Below the pieces are notes generated by a model. The model worked only from the letters and a program-made list of their open reading frames with translations, had not been told where the DNA came from and made no database searches. From positions 1 to 44,502 of the forward strand of contig JAEYON010000110.1 in assembly GCA_023411645.1 (NCBI GenBank): a DNA stretch of 44,502 nucleotides, written 5' to 3'. A program made the translations under genes and the position numbers. How positions within the stretch are numbered: position 1 is the first letter of the stretch; every line of letters begins with the position of its first letter. The stretch is from Bacillota bacterium. Lineage in GTDB: Bacteria; Bacillota; Clostridia; Acetivibrionales; DTU013. Shown here piece by piece: positions 8,201-15,042 of the stretch.

Positions 8201-8832
8201 AGCACCTCTCTTACCGGAAAATTCTTTTCATTCAGGTTAAGCTCCCGAATACTGTCCTTTATAAGTGTCTGCTGGTCGGCGGTGTCAAAAATGACAAAGC
8301 TCTTGCCGTATCCCAGCTTTTCTATATCCCGTCTGAGGATCCTGACACATGCGGCATGAAAGGTACTTACCCAGAGACTGCCGATATTTTCGCCCAGCAT
8401 GCTCTCCAACCTTTGCTTCATTTCCTTAGCCGCTTTGTTGGTAAAAGTAATCGCCAGGATGGAAGCAGGATGAACCGGGTTCTCCCTCAGAAGACCGGAA
8501 ACCCTTTCCGGGGCAACAGAAGCTTCCCGCACAGAAGCTGTAGCGCCCTCCTTTTCTGACGAACCTGCCGCCTCCCTCATCAGTCGCAGTTCATCCGTTG
8601 TCAGCTCTTCAGGTACAAAATCACTGTGATATGCGTTGCCATATTTGATCATATATGAGATACGATTTACCAAAACGGAGGTTTTACCCGAACCGGCGCC
8701 GGCCAGCACGAGCAAAGGCCCCTCTATTTGAAAAACCGCCTGCTTCTGTTGTAGATTCAGCCTGCCGTATTCCTTCTCCAGCAGCTTTTTTCTCAGTTCG
8801 ATGAATTCTCTTTTGTCCTTATCTATTATCAT
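5230..8832 (-). CDS. pcrA: ATP-dependent DNA helicase PcrA/UvrD containing an intein
   Basis: This is an SF1A 3'-5' DNA helicase of repair and replication-fork rescue. After removing the intein, about 840 residues remain, slightly longer than typical PcrA. Visible motifs are the Q-motif NLQQKQAV, Walker A GAGSGKT (residues 45-51), Ia ITFTNKAA, motif II VDEYQDTN, motif III GDDDQ|SIYGWRGA (split by the intein), motif IV LEQNYRST, motif V TLHSAKGLEFPVVF and motif VI VGITRARENL. A Gly/Ser-rich linker leads to a C-terminal Tudor-like domain (KAGDKVVHKKFGIG), which in Bacillus PcrA binds RNA polymerase. A GTG at 8841 also opens this frame, but AGGTG is 8 bases from the ATG at 8832, so that start is preferred. 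The domain 1A region carries an extra charged insert of about 50 residues before ASILAITFTNKAA. Confidence 0.95.
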   Translation of the reverse strand: MIIDKDKREFIELRKKLLEKEYGRLNLQQKQAVFQIEGPLLVLAGAGSGKTSVLVNRISYMIKYGNAYHSDFVPEELTTDELRLMREAAGSSEKEGATASVREASVAPERVSGLLRENPVHPASILAITFTNKAAKEMKQRLESMLGENIGSLWVSTFHAACVRILRRDIEKLGYGKSFVIFDTADQQTLIKDSIRELNLNEKNFPVREVLSKIGRAKDELKEPAEFAAEAGSDYRLGKIARIYELYQKKLRNNNALDFDDIIMMTIKLFLDHPPVMEYYQRKFKYIMVDEYQDTNKAQYTLISLLANHYKNLCVVGDDDQCIVKGSQIQTPTGLRFIEDIQDGQKVICAAGCGETMVGQVEKVIRKNYKGTIVNICTKSGKVIKGTPNHVGFAKINAQQGIYYVYLMYKKGVGYRIGQTQGVRSRKNEVVNGLFVRLNQEHSDKMWILHITQDKEQAAFYEQFYAFKYGIPTTVFHCCSRGITLTQPSIDAIFNQIDTETAAEKLLNDLCMFFEYPHHVCNAVIRGQTYRQIINVTSFGGKKTGIESGWHSHRICLNTSGNELKKSADNASFPVRNGNRNTWRIETERKEYDEADSYAIKISQISESLEIIKKAKLTENQSFSYMPFSHMKPSMSIAVLENGMIKEDIIESVEFEDYVGEVFDISVPHLRQYICNDIVIHNSIYGWRGADIRNILDFEKEFKDTRVIKLEQNYRSTKTILDAANHVIKNNLGRKSKTLWTENGRGEGILYFEADNEREEAAFIVGEIERSIRSGNRRYMDFALLYRINAQSRVLEEAFMKSGIPYRIFGGLRFYDRKEIKDIIAYLRLIQNPADDVALKRIINVPRRGIGNTTLETAEGIALQRSCSIYSVISSAHEVPELKRSASKLAEFVDMINSFKAQAESLSVQELIDVVINKSGILTELKAEETDEARTRIENIQELISGAIEFETQSEEKGLEAYLANVMLVSDIDDLEGERDHVVLMTLHSAKGLEFPVVFIPGFEEGVFPGMRSMESEDKLEEERRLCYVGITRARENLYLTSTCSRTLFGNTTYNRGSRFMKEIPCELLEVRGRRERQAESFVGRNGNSNSSGEGSYGSLGFGAGRSAFGIGGSVYSTGEPTFGASSRNVFPGVSAAGNDTTGNGPFTDYKAGDKVVHKKFGIGRIKSVTLDNGEYVLEIEFKNTGMKRLMAAFANLVKL
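6787..7869 (-). mobile_element. Intein with GIY-YIG-like insert inside PcrA motif III
   Basis: This is an in-frame protein intron of 361 residues, Cys1 at 7869-7867 to Asn361 at 6789-6787, inserted between Gln and Ser of the invariant GDDDQSIYGW sequence. Splicing residues are complete: Cys1, block B TPNH (66-69), C-terminal VFDISVP and IVIHN with His-Asn, and Ser+1. Between the Hint halves (residues about 75-300) is an insert opening GIYYVYLM (80-87) and YRIG (94-97), with a later Glu in FYEQFYAFKYG. That order resembles the GIY-YIG nuclease fold rather than the usual LAGLIDADG or HNH. Hand counts give 30% GC (7021-7080) and 38% (7501-7560) inside, against 58% (5581-5640) and 50% (8101-8160) in the exteins, fitting recent acquisition. 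Confidence 0.93.
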
Positions 8833-8888
8833 CCGTTGCACACCTGTCCGTACTTTTATTTTTTTGTTAAAGAAATCTAATTCATTTT

Positions 8889-8918
8889 ATCATACCATAT
8901 TGCTTCTGTGAGTTGAAA
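8889..8918 (-). promoter_or_regulatory. Possible pcrA promoter
   Basis: On the minus strand, TTTCAA (8918-8913), an 18-base spacer and TATGAT (8894-8889) lie about 55 bases upstream of the pcrA start. The -35 is weak. Confidence 0.35.
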
Positions 8919-8949
8919 TAAAATCTCTAGAAGGCCGCGCAAATGCCCA

Positions 8950-8992
8950 AAACAAAAAACAGGCCACATCTTTTTGTGATATGACCTGCTTT
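8950..8992 (-). terminator. Rho-independent terminator after the zinc-ribbon gene
   Basis: On the minus strand, AAGCAGGTCATAT pairs (with G-U wobbles) with ATGTGGCCTGTTT across a short A-rich loop and runs into a T-tract. It lies 36 bases after the stop at 9028 and separates that gene from pcrA. Confidence 0.75.
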
Positions 8993-9027
8993 GAACCTTA
9001 GGTTCTATCCCGGAATATCCTGCAGCA

Positions 9028-9648
9028 TCAGTAAGTAATACTTATTCCGGAGCTAAATAAATCAAACAGATACTGAATGGCGGCCCAATTTAAAATGACA
9101 GCCGCTATCGTAAGGACTAATCCAATGATCCAGAATATAAGGATTGCTCTTGCAAAGCTTTTTGTGTTCTTGTTAAAAGCGCTGCTGAAGCTCCAAACAA
9201 GGATCATAATCAAGCCTATAAGCGGTATGCCGGTAATTATAAACATTCCAATAAACTTCCACGTCTTCAGAGGAGCTACCTTTTCAGGCTTCTGCAGCGC
9301 TACAGGCTGCTGATAATACTGGTTCGATATTGGCTGGACAGGAGCTTGCTGTGGTGCTGCCTGGGGCGACGGCCGATCAGGTATGGGCTGTGGCGCGGGC
9401 TGTGGCGCGGGCTGTGCTGCCTGCTGTGGTGCTGGTTGTGGCGCGAGCTGCGGCGGTGCGACTGGTTGTTCAACTGCCGGCTCGGGTTGTTCCACGACTT
9501 CAGTTACAGCATCAGCAACGGCGTCAACAGTGACGGCTGCTTCCTGTGTTGCTTCATGAACAGCCTCTGAGCTCTCGGTTGGTGCCCCGCAGCTGAGACA
9601 GAATTTAGAGTCATCTGGCATTTGGGTTCCACATTTCTCACAAAACAT
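9028..9648 (-). CDS. Zinc-ribbon protein with Pro/Gln-rich linker and two membrane helices
   Basis: This 206-residue protein begins with a zinc ribbon, CEKCG (3-7) and CLSCG (17-21). A low-complexity Ala/Glu/Val then Pro/Gln/Ala-rich linker follows at about residues 25-120, containing repeated QPAPQ units. Two hydrophobic segments lie at about residues 131-152 (FIGMFIITGIPLIGLIMILVW) and 167-192. The architecture matches widespread clostridial zinc-ribbon membrane proteins of unknown function. It shares its N-terminal module with the protein at 1-1312, but the membrane part differs. The ATG at 9648 follows GGGAGAAT. The repetitive linker makes base composition locally GC-rich and generates spurious antisense ORFs. 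Confidence 0.82.
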   Translation of the reverse strand: MFCEKCGTQMPDDSKFCLSCGAPTESSEAVHEATQEAAVTVDAVADAVTEVVEQPEPAVEQPVAPPQLAPQPAPQQAAQPAPQPAPQPIPDRPSPQAAPQQAPVQPISNQYYQQPVALQKPEKVAPLKTWKFIGMFIITGIPLIGLIMILVWSFSSAFNKNTKSFARAILIFWIIGLVLTIAAVILNWAAIQYLFDLFSSGISITY

Positions 9649-9738
9649 ATTCTATTCTCCCTTCAGATAATAAATGTTGATGGACCGAGCCCCGCTCGAA
9701 GCCTGTGATCATTCTCCATAAATCTTATGTATGAAAAT

Positions 9739-9767
9739 ATTATATAATAACATCAATAGATTAGCAA
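9739..9767 (-). promoter_or_regulatory. Promoter of the zinc-ribbon gene at 9028-9648
   Basis: On the minus strand, TTGCTA (9767-9762), a 17-base spacer and perfect TATAAT (9744-9739) stand about 90 bases upstream of the ATG. The leader contains a short GAGC/GCTC hairpin near 9690. Confidence 0.5.
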
Positions 9768-9853
9768 ATAAATCCATTCCAGAATAATACATAATTCTAC
9801 TCGCCTATTCCGCAGCTTATTTAGCTGCTTAAGGCAGTGGATGTCAAATTTAA

Positions 9854-10528
9854 TTAAATCACATCATCCGCATTTCTGTATTTGTTCATCAGACTCTTGA
9901 AAATCTCCGCCGATGTCGGAGGGGTATATGTAATCGCGTTTGCGCCGGCCTCGATGGTTCTCAGGATGGATTCATCTGTCGGGCCGCCGGTAGCTATGAT
10001 TGGCACCTCCGGGAAACGGTCTCTGATGCTTTTTACGATCTCAATTGTTTTAGACGCACCCGAAACATTCAAGATGGCTGCTCCTGAAGCAATCCTTTTA
10101 GCAATATCCGTTCTTTCCGACACCACAGTTACCACCAGCGGAATATCGATTCTGCTGACGACCTGCTTAACGATTTCATTTGGAGTCGGTGCATTGACGA
10201 CTACGCCTATTGCCCCCTGGAACTCTGCGTCCATGGCAAGATTCACTACTCTCTTTCCTGTGGTGGTACCGCCTCCGACACCACAGAACACAGGAACGTC
10301 GGATGCTGAAATAATCGTGTGCGTGATTATAGGCTGCGGTGTGAACGGATATACGGCAATGATCGCATTGGCATTACAATTTTTAATAACAGCGACATCT
10401 GTTGAAAACAAGATGGACTTGATAAGCTTCCCAAAGATTTTGATGCCGCTGACTTGTGATATGACCTCAGGAACCTTTACCATATGCCTTCTCAGTACGC
10501 CGTGTATCTCCGGAACATAATCACTCAT
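9854..10528 (-). CDS. TIM-barrel protein of unknown function in the zinc transport operon
   Basis: This 224-residue protein has the regular strand-helix rhythm of a beta/alpha barrel, ending in the phosphate-binding-like pattern IIATGGPTDESI and AITYTPPT. Other conserved-looking stretches are AVYPFTPQPI, FCGVGGGTTTGKR and GVVVNAPTPNE. Similar proteins in Clostridia are, as I recall, annotated only as 'hydrolase' or as IMP-dehydrogenase/HisA-like barrels; no catalytic site can be assigned. It starts 15 bases after the permease gene stops, with its own GGGGG ribosome site, and is the last of four co-directional genes. It is probably co-transcribed with the zinc transporter. Whether it is metal-dependent is unknown. 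Confidence 0.72.
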   Translation of the reverse strand: MSDYVPEIHGVLRRHMVKVPEVISQVSGIKIFGKLIKSILFSTDVAVIKNCNANAIIAVYPFTPQPIITHTIISASDVPVFCGVGGGTTTGKRVVNLAMDAEFQGAIGVVVNAPTPNEIVKQVVSRIDIPLVVTVVSERTDIAKRIASGAAILNVSGASKTIEIVKSIRDRFPEVPIIATGGPTDESILRTIEAGANAITYTPPTSAEIFKSLMNKYRNADDVI

Positions 10529-10543
10529 CGCTTATTCCCCCTT

Positions 10544-11389
10544 TTACCCTGCAAATTTTTTTCTGAACAGAAAAAGAATAAAGAACATTGCGGCCGCTAC
10601 CAATACAATTGTCGCGCCAGTAGCAGTATTGCAATAATAGGACAGGATCAGCCCGACAATGCCTGAGAACATGGATACACCGACAGATACTGCATGATAC
10701 TGACGTACATTTTGCGTCACATTGCGGGACGCAGCCGCAGGCAGTACGATTAATGAGTTAATTATAAGCAATCCAACCCATTGGATCGTGATGGTTACAA
10801 CTACTGCAATGGCTGCTGTAAACAGCGTTTCAACAAGCAGTGTGTTTATACCGCGGCTTGCAGCAAGCGATTGATTGATGCTAATCAGCAGCATTTTATT
10901 AAATATAAAAAGCCATAGTACGATGACCAGAATAAATGCTGTCAAAAGCAGCAGGATCTCAAACGGTGCAATGCTCAGAAGATCTCCCACCAGATAGGAG
11001 GAATACTTGTTGAAGCTCCCGCCAAAGGACAGGAGCACAAGTCCGATTGCTACTGCGGTAGAAGAAAACACACCAATGATTGTATCCGTGGACGTACTGC
11101 TCTTGTTTTTTATAACAGTTATGATGACGGCAAAGACGACCGAAAAAACAATCGCTCCCCAAATAGGCTGTATTCCTCCCAGCAAAGCTCCCACAGCCAC
11201 ACCTGTAAAGGCGCCGTGACCGATCGAGTCAGAAAAAAACGCCATCCTGTTGCTGACCACCATCGTTCCAAGCAGTCCTAAAACGGGTGTCAGTAACAGC
11301 ACCGCAAGCAATGCATTTTTCATGAAATTGTGGTCCGTCCACTCAAATGGAAGCAAGAAGTCCACAATGCCGTACCAGAATTCAAGCAT
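10544..11389 (-). CDS. znuB: Zinc ABC transporter permease
   Basis: This 281-residue membrane protein of the ABC-3 (ZnuB/AdcB) family has about eight hydrophobic segments. Family landmarks are the early LGTMVVSNRMAFFSDSIGHGAFTGVAVG, the coupling-region motif SAAS-like LAASRGINT (about residue 175) and VGLLIINSLIVLPAAAS. It forms the membrane channel for the metal delivered by the lipoprotein at 12198-13127. Its ATG overlaps the stop of the ATPase gene by one base (TAATG), so translation is coupled. The length is typical for the family. Confidence 0.92.
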   Translation of the reverse strand: MLEFWYGIVDFLLPFEWTDHNFMKNALLAVLLLTPVLGLLGTMVVSNRMAFFSDSIGHGAFTGVAVGALLGGIQPIWGAIVFSVVFAVIITVIKNKSSTSTDTIIGVFSSTAVAIGLVLLSFGGSFNKYSSYLVGDLLSIAPFEILLLLTAFILVIVLWLFIFNKMLLISINQSLAASRGINTLLVETLFTAAIAVVVTITIQWVGLLIINSLIVLPAAASRNVTQNVRQYHAVSVGVSMFSGIVGLILSYYCNTATGATIVLVAAAMFFILFLFRKKFAG

Positions 11390-12189
11390 TAATTATCGCC
11401 CCCTTTGCCGTCCACATTTTCATTTATCAGCGAACGTACGACACCGAAGGCTTTCCGGGTCCGTTCATCACTAAATACCTGCTGCGGTGTTCCGCTGCTA
11501 ATAACCGTCCTGTTAAGCATAACCACCCGGTCGGCATATTTTGAAACCAACTCCAGGTCATGAGATACCAGAATGATAGAGAGGTCATAATTCCGTCTGA
11601 GTTCCGATACAGTGTTATAGAACAATTCAAGCCCGCCCTGATCTATCCCTGATTCAGGTTCATCAAGCAACAGAAGATTTGGTATCGGATCCAGCGCCAG
11701 CGCAAGAAGAACTCTTTGAAGCTCACCACCCGAAAGCGCCCCTAGCTTTCTGTCAATCAGGTGCTCCGCCTTTACCTTTTTGAGGCCTTCAATAGCTCTT
11801 TTTTTTGCATTTCTAGGCCTGAACAGCCAGGCAGGTATATTTGAACCGCCTGCAATGAACAGATCCAACACGCTTGTTGGCGTGCCGGAATCAAAGCTGA
11901 GTTTCTGAGGGACATATCCAATTAATGGTTGGCTGCTCCTGTCGCCTTTAGAGTTAAGGTACCTCAATTCACCCGTATGAGGCACATCTCCGAGCAGGGC
12001 TTTGAGAAGCGTGCTCTTGCCTGCGCCGTTTGGACCGATGATAGCTGTAAGCTCCCCGCAGTGTATATGGATATTGACATTTTCAAGAATGCATATGGAC
12101 CCTTTTGTAACCCCAAAGTTCTCTATCTTTGTGCAACACAAGCCACAGCATTCGCCTTCACATTTCGTTTGGTTCCTGTGCTCCGCCAT
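11389..12189 (-). CDS. znuC: Zinc ABC transporter ATP-binding protein with Cys-rich N-terminus
   Basis: This is the ABC ATPase of the metal transporter. Walker A is GPNGAGKST, Q-loop YVPQKLS, signature LSGGELQRV, Walker B LLLLDEPESGID and switch His VSHD. From the ATG at 12189 it is 266 residues. A TTG at 12201, 4 codons earlier, overlaps the upstream stop, but the AAGGAG site is only about 1 base from that TTG; it is 13 from the ATG, so neither spacing is ideal. The unusual part is the N-terminal extension with Cys at residues 10, 14, 15, 18 and 19 (CEGECCGLCC). This cluster could bind zinc or another thiophilic metal; that is inference. The gene sits tightly between the permease and substrate-binding genes. 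Confidence 0.92.
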   Translation of the reverse strand: MAEHRNQTKCEGECCGLCCTKIENFGVTKGSICILENVNIHIHCGELTAIIGPNGAGKSTLLKALLGDVPHTGELRYLNSKGDRSSQPLIGYVPQKLSFDSGTPTSVLDLFIAGGSNIPAWLFRPRNAKKRAIEGLKKVKAEHLIDRKLGALSGGELQRVLLALALDPIPNLLLLDEPESGIDQGGLELFYNTVSELRRNYDLSIILVSHDLELVSKYADRVVMLNRTVISSGTPQQVFSDERTRKAFGVVRSLINENVDGKGGDN

Positions 12190-12197
12190 GATTCGCT

Positions 12198-13127
12198 TCA
12201 AACTCCTTCCAACGCCTCCGCCAGTGTCTCCCCATTCTTTCTCATCGTCTCTATATATGCATCAGCCGCATCGGGTACCGCTTCTCCGGTGACTACAGGG
12301 TCCAGTATAAATACCTTTGCTCCTGTATCGCGGGCAATCGCCTCAGCCGCTTTTGAGGAATATTGCGGCTCTGCAAACAATGCTTTTATCCCGGTTTGTT
12401 TTATTGTATCAATGATATCCGCCAGCTCCTTTGGCGTAGGCTCAGAACCTGGCTCTCTCTCCACGACCGCAATAATATTCAGGTCAAATTCCTGTGCAAA
12501 GTAGGGAAATGCCTCATGGAATGTTATGATGTCCCTGTTCTCCAGGCCGTCCAATACGCTGTGCATCTCTTCCTTCAGGTCTGTTAGCTTTTGGACATAG
12601 GCAGCTGCATTTGCACGGTATTTTTCCTTATTACCTGGATCGACTGCAGATAGTTGCTCAGCGATATTATTTACATATGTTGTCGCATTAGTAACACTGA
12701 CCCATACATGCGCATTTTCTTCTCCATTGGCATCCTTGAGCATTGTAATTCCTTCACTGGCCTCAATTACCTTCATGTTCTTCTGCCGGCTTAAGACATC
12801 TTCCAAAAATGCTTCCATCCCTGCGCCGTTTATTATGAAAACATCCGCATTCTCAAGCGTCTTCAGATCCGCCGGTCTCAGGGCATAATCATGCAGGCAG
12901 CCGGTCTGAGGCTCCGTCATGTTTGTCACGTTAACCCCCGGTATGTCTTTTGTTACATTGAGCGTCGCCAGATACACGGGATAAAAGGACGTAACCACAT
13001 TCAGACCGGTATTGGATGTGTCCTCAAGATTATTATTTTCTGTCCTGCCACAGGCAGTCAACAATACTGCAATGATAAAAATAAAAGCAAAACTCGCTGC
13101 GGTTGATCGCATAGTCCTTTTGAGCAT
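12198..13127 (-). CDS. znuA: Zinc-binding lipoprotein of the ABC transporter
   Basis: This is a cluster A-I solute-binding protein of 309 residues with signal peptide and lipobox LTAC (Cys26). Expected metal ligands are visible: His79 in CLHDYALRP, His140 in ENAHVW, His204 in TFHEAFPYF and Asp276 in FILDPV. The third ligand is His. Zinc proteins (ZnuA, AdcA) have His there, whereas manganese proteins such as PsaA have Glu, so zinc is the better prediction. The long His-rich loop of many ZnuA proteins is missing, replaced by a short DANGEEN segment. It is the first gene of the four-gene operon, with GGAGGG 5 bases before the ATG. Control by a Zur-type repressor is expected, but I could not find a convincing box. 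Confidence 0.92.
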   Translation of the reverse strand: MLKRTMRSTAASFAFIFIIAVLLTACGRTENNNLEDTSNTGLNVVTSFYPVYLATLNVTKDIPGVNVTNMTEPQTGCLHDYALRPADLKTLENADVFIINGAGMEAFLEDVLSRQKNMKVIEASEGITMLKDANGEENAHVWVSVTNATTYVNNIAEQLSAVDPGNKEKYRANAAAYVQKLTDLKEEMHSVLDGLENRDIITFHEAFPYFAQEFDLNIIAVVEREPGSEPTPKELADIIDTIKQTGIKALFAEPQYSSKAAEAIARDTGAKVFILDPVVTGEAVPDAADAYIETMRKNGETLAEALEGV

Positions 13128-13168
13128 TCCAGCCCTCCATATCTAACTAAATCTTTTGTATATACTCT

Positions 13169-13197
13169 AACATAAACATCCTTTCCTGGGCAAACAA
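13169..13197 (-). promoter_or_regulatory. Possible promoter of the zinc transport operon
   Basis: On the minus strand, TTGTTT (13197-13192), a 17-base spacer and TATGTT (13174-13169) lie about 40 bases upstream of the znuA start. Both hexamers are imperfect. Confidence 0.35.
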
Positions 13198-13244
13198 TTC
13201 TTAAGGCTTTGGAAATATCAGCAGGAGAAAGGTTGAACAGTTAA

Positions 13245-13283
13245 GGAAAAAGGCCGATACACACTGTGCATCGGCCTTTTTCT
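13245..13283. terminator. Bidirectional-looking terminator hairpin between araA and the zinc operon
   Basis: AAAAAGGCCGAT and ATCGGCCTTTTT flank a 10-base loop. The hairpin has U-tracts on both strands. On the minus strand it follows the araA stop (13325) by about 40 bases and precedes the znu promoter, so its main role is probably ending the araA transcript. Confidence 0.85.
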
Positions 13284-13324
13284 TATAGGTACATTCAATT
13301 AGAGATACTCAAAGTTATACAATC

Positions 13325-14821
13325 TTAGCGAAAACGCCAGATCACGTCATTCATTCTCAGTTCGTTTCTGAATGCATGCAGGTTGGTATCCTTGTTGATC
13401 GGAAGATATTCGATATTCATCATCTCCGCCCAATCCTCCATATGCTCGGCAGTCAGATCGAAGGAGAAGGAAGTGTGATGTGCGCCACCCGCCAGTATCC
13501 AGGCCGCAGCCGCTTCCTTCAGAGAAGGCAGCGGTTTCCACAGTATGCGGGCCACCGGCAGCTTTGGCATATCCTGAGGCTGCTTAACACATTCTACATC
13601 ATTGACGATCAAACGGAACCGATCCCCCATATCTATAAGAGATGCTGCTATTGCAGGACCCTCTTTCCCGTCGAATACCATACGCGCGGGGTCTTCCTTA
13701 TTTCCGATCCCCAGAGGGTGAACTTCAATTTTTACCTTGCCTTGCGCTATAGTAGGACATACTTCCAGCATGTGTGCGCCAAGGATCAACTCATTTCCGG
13801 ATTCCAGATGGTAGGTATAGTCCTCCATAAAGGATGTTCCCTTCGGCAGACCTGAGCCCATAATCTTCATTATTCTGACCATCGAGGATGTCTTCCAGTC
13901 TCCTTCGCCGCCAAATCCGTAGCCTGCTTCCATCAAACGCTGCACCGCAAGACCCGGCAGCTGTTTGAGGCCGTGAAGATCTTCAAACGTCGTGGTAAAT
14001 GCGCCGAATCCTCCCTCTTTCAGGAAAGCCTTCATTGCGATTTCGATTTTCGCCTGCTCACGGATGGAGTCCATGCCCTTTCCTTCACTGCGGGCATCCG
14101 AAGCTATTTCATACAGTTCTGCATATTCCTTTAATAACGCGTTCGCTTCCTGGTCTGTTACTTCATTGACAAGCTTCACCAGATCACCGATACCATATCC
14201 ATTGACAGACCATCCCAGCTTGATTTGTGCTTCTACCTTATCCCCTTCTGTTACGGCAACATCCCTCATATTGTCACCGAAACGTGCCACCTTGAGCTTT
14301 TTGGACTCTGAATAGCCTATTGCAGCGCGCATCCAGGCATTAATATGTCCTCGGACATCCTGATCCTCCCAGAAGCCCACAACTACCTTGCGCTGCAAAC
14401 GCATACGAGCACCAATAAAACCATGTTCGCGATCTCCGTGCGCTGACTGGTTCAGGTTCATAAAATCCATGTCAATGCCGTCCCATGGAATATTTCTGTT
14501 AAATTGGGTATGTAAGTGTAAAAGCGGCTTGCGTAAAACGGATAGACCCGCGATCCACATCTTTGACGGTGAAAATGTATGCATCCATGTGATGATCCCC
14601 GCGCAGCTCTCGCTGTGATTGGCTTCCTCGCAAACCTTCGCAATCTCTGCCGGCGTTGTTACGATCGGCTTAAAAACTACACTTCCGGGCAGGGAAGAAT
14701 CTTTGTTCAATGACTCGGCCATTATTCTGGAATGCTCCGCGGCTTGCTTGAGTGTTTCCGGGCCATACAGATGCTGGCTACCCGTAACAAACCAAAATTC
14801 AAATTTTTTCAAATCAATCAT
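13325..14821 (-). CDS. araA: L-arabinose isomerase
   Basis: This enzyme converts L-arabinose to L-ribulose, the first step of arabinose use, with Mn as cofactor. The protein is 498 residues from the ATG at 14821, close to the 500 of E. coli AraA. Visible landmarks are the N-terminal FWFVTGSQHLYG, TWMHTFSPSKMWI, GFGGEGDWKT with the active-site Glu region, SFMEDYTYHL with the second catalytic Glu, and late His residues in GGAHHTSFS. ATG 14827 also opens the frame, but GGAGGG lies 1 base from it and 7 from ATG 14821, so the latter is chosen. No araB or araD is adjacent. Transketolase follows upstream on the same strand with its own terminator. The AraR-like operator at 14978-14993 indicates arabinose induction. 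Confidence 0.96.
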   Translation of the reverse strand: MIDLKKFEFWFVTGSQHLYGPETLKQAAEHSRIMAESLNKDSSLPGSVVFKPIVTTPAEIAKVCEEANHSESCAGIITWMHTFSPSKMWIAGLSVLRKPLLHLHTQFNRNIPWDGIDMDFMNLNQSAHGDREHGFIGARMRLQRKVVVGFWEDQDVRGHINAWMRAAIGYSESKKLKVARFGDNMRDVAVTEGDKVEAQIKLGWSVNGYGIGDLVKLVNEVTDQEANALLKEYAELYEIASDARSEGKGMDSIREQAKIEIAMKAFLKEGGFGAFTTTFEDLHGLKQLPGLAVQRLMEAGYGFGGEGDWKTSSMVRIMKIMGSGLPKGTSFMEDYTYHLESGNELILGAHMLEVCPTIAQGKVKIEVHPLGIGNKEDPARMVFDGKEGPAIAASLIDMGDRFRLIVNDVECVKQPQDMPKLPVARILWKPLPSLKEAAAAWILAGGAHHTSFSFDLTAEHMEDWAEMMNIEYLPINKDTNLHAFRNELRMNDVIWRFR

Positions 14822-14838
14822 ATACATACCCTCCTTTT

Positions 14839-14898
14839 TATAACGCCTCGGTTCAAAATGAACTTTTCGTTTATATAAAAAATTCCATTACCTCAGCG
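14839..14898 (-). repeat. 60-bp palindromic element, copy A, in the araA leader
   Basis: The stretch from TATAACGCCT to CCTCAGCG (plus strand) aligns over 60 bases, at roughly four-fifths identity by eye, with 37355-37414. Shared blocks include TATAAC, TCAAAATGAA, TTTTCGT, AAAAATT and CATTACC. On the minus strand AATGGAATTTTT can pair with AAAAGTTCATT, with one mismatch and wobble pairs. It lies between the araA promoter and the araA start. Confidence 0.7.
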
Positions 14899-14967
14899 AC
14901 TTTTCAACGAGGCTTGGAATATTTGTTGCCTCGTCACATAAAAATCTTTGACTGATACTCTGATGAT

Positions 14968-14996
14968 ATTATATCATACTTGTATGCACAAGTTAA
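14968..14996 (-). promoter_or_regulatory. araA promoter
   Basis: On the minus strand, TTAACT (14996-14991), a 17-base spacer and perfect TATAAT (14973-14968). The predicted leader is about 140 bases. It contains GACGAGGC/GCCTCGT, which can pair, and a later CGAGGC that could compete for the same partner, so alternative hairpins are possible. Confidence 0.6.
14978..14993 (-). promoter_or_regulatory. AraR-like operator within the araA promoter
   Basis: ACTTGTATGCACAAGT is a near-perfect dyad (ACTTGT-N4-ACAAGT). It resembles the B. subtilis AraR operator, a TTGT-N4-ACAA dyad. It fills the space between -35 and -10, where a bound repressor would exclude RNA polymerase. No araR gene is in the window. 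Confidence 0.7.
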
Positions 14997-15000
14997 TATT

Positions 15001-15033
15001 AAAAAAGTTCGGCGCCAAGCGCCGAACTTTTTT
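15001..15033 (-). terminator. Terminator of transketolase
   Basis: AAAAAAGTTCGGCGC and GCGCCGAACTTTTTT pair across a CAA loop. It lies 10 bases after the tkt stop on the minus strand and just before the araA promoter, separating the two transcription units. Confidence 0.9.
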
Positions 15034-15042
15034 ATCTGTTCA

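Noticed and set aside
7798..8559. 253-codon open frame on the plus strand
   Set aside because: It lies antisense to the PcrA N-terminal half, has no ribosome site and no recognisable domain; the opposite strand encodes conserved helicase motifs throughout.
9330..9570. Two Val/Ala- and Trp/Leu-rich plus-strand frames
   Set aside because: They are mirror products of the Pro/Gln/Ala-rich linker of the minus-strand zinc-ribbon protein.
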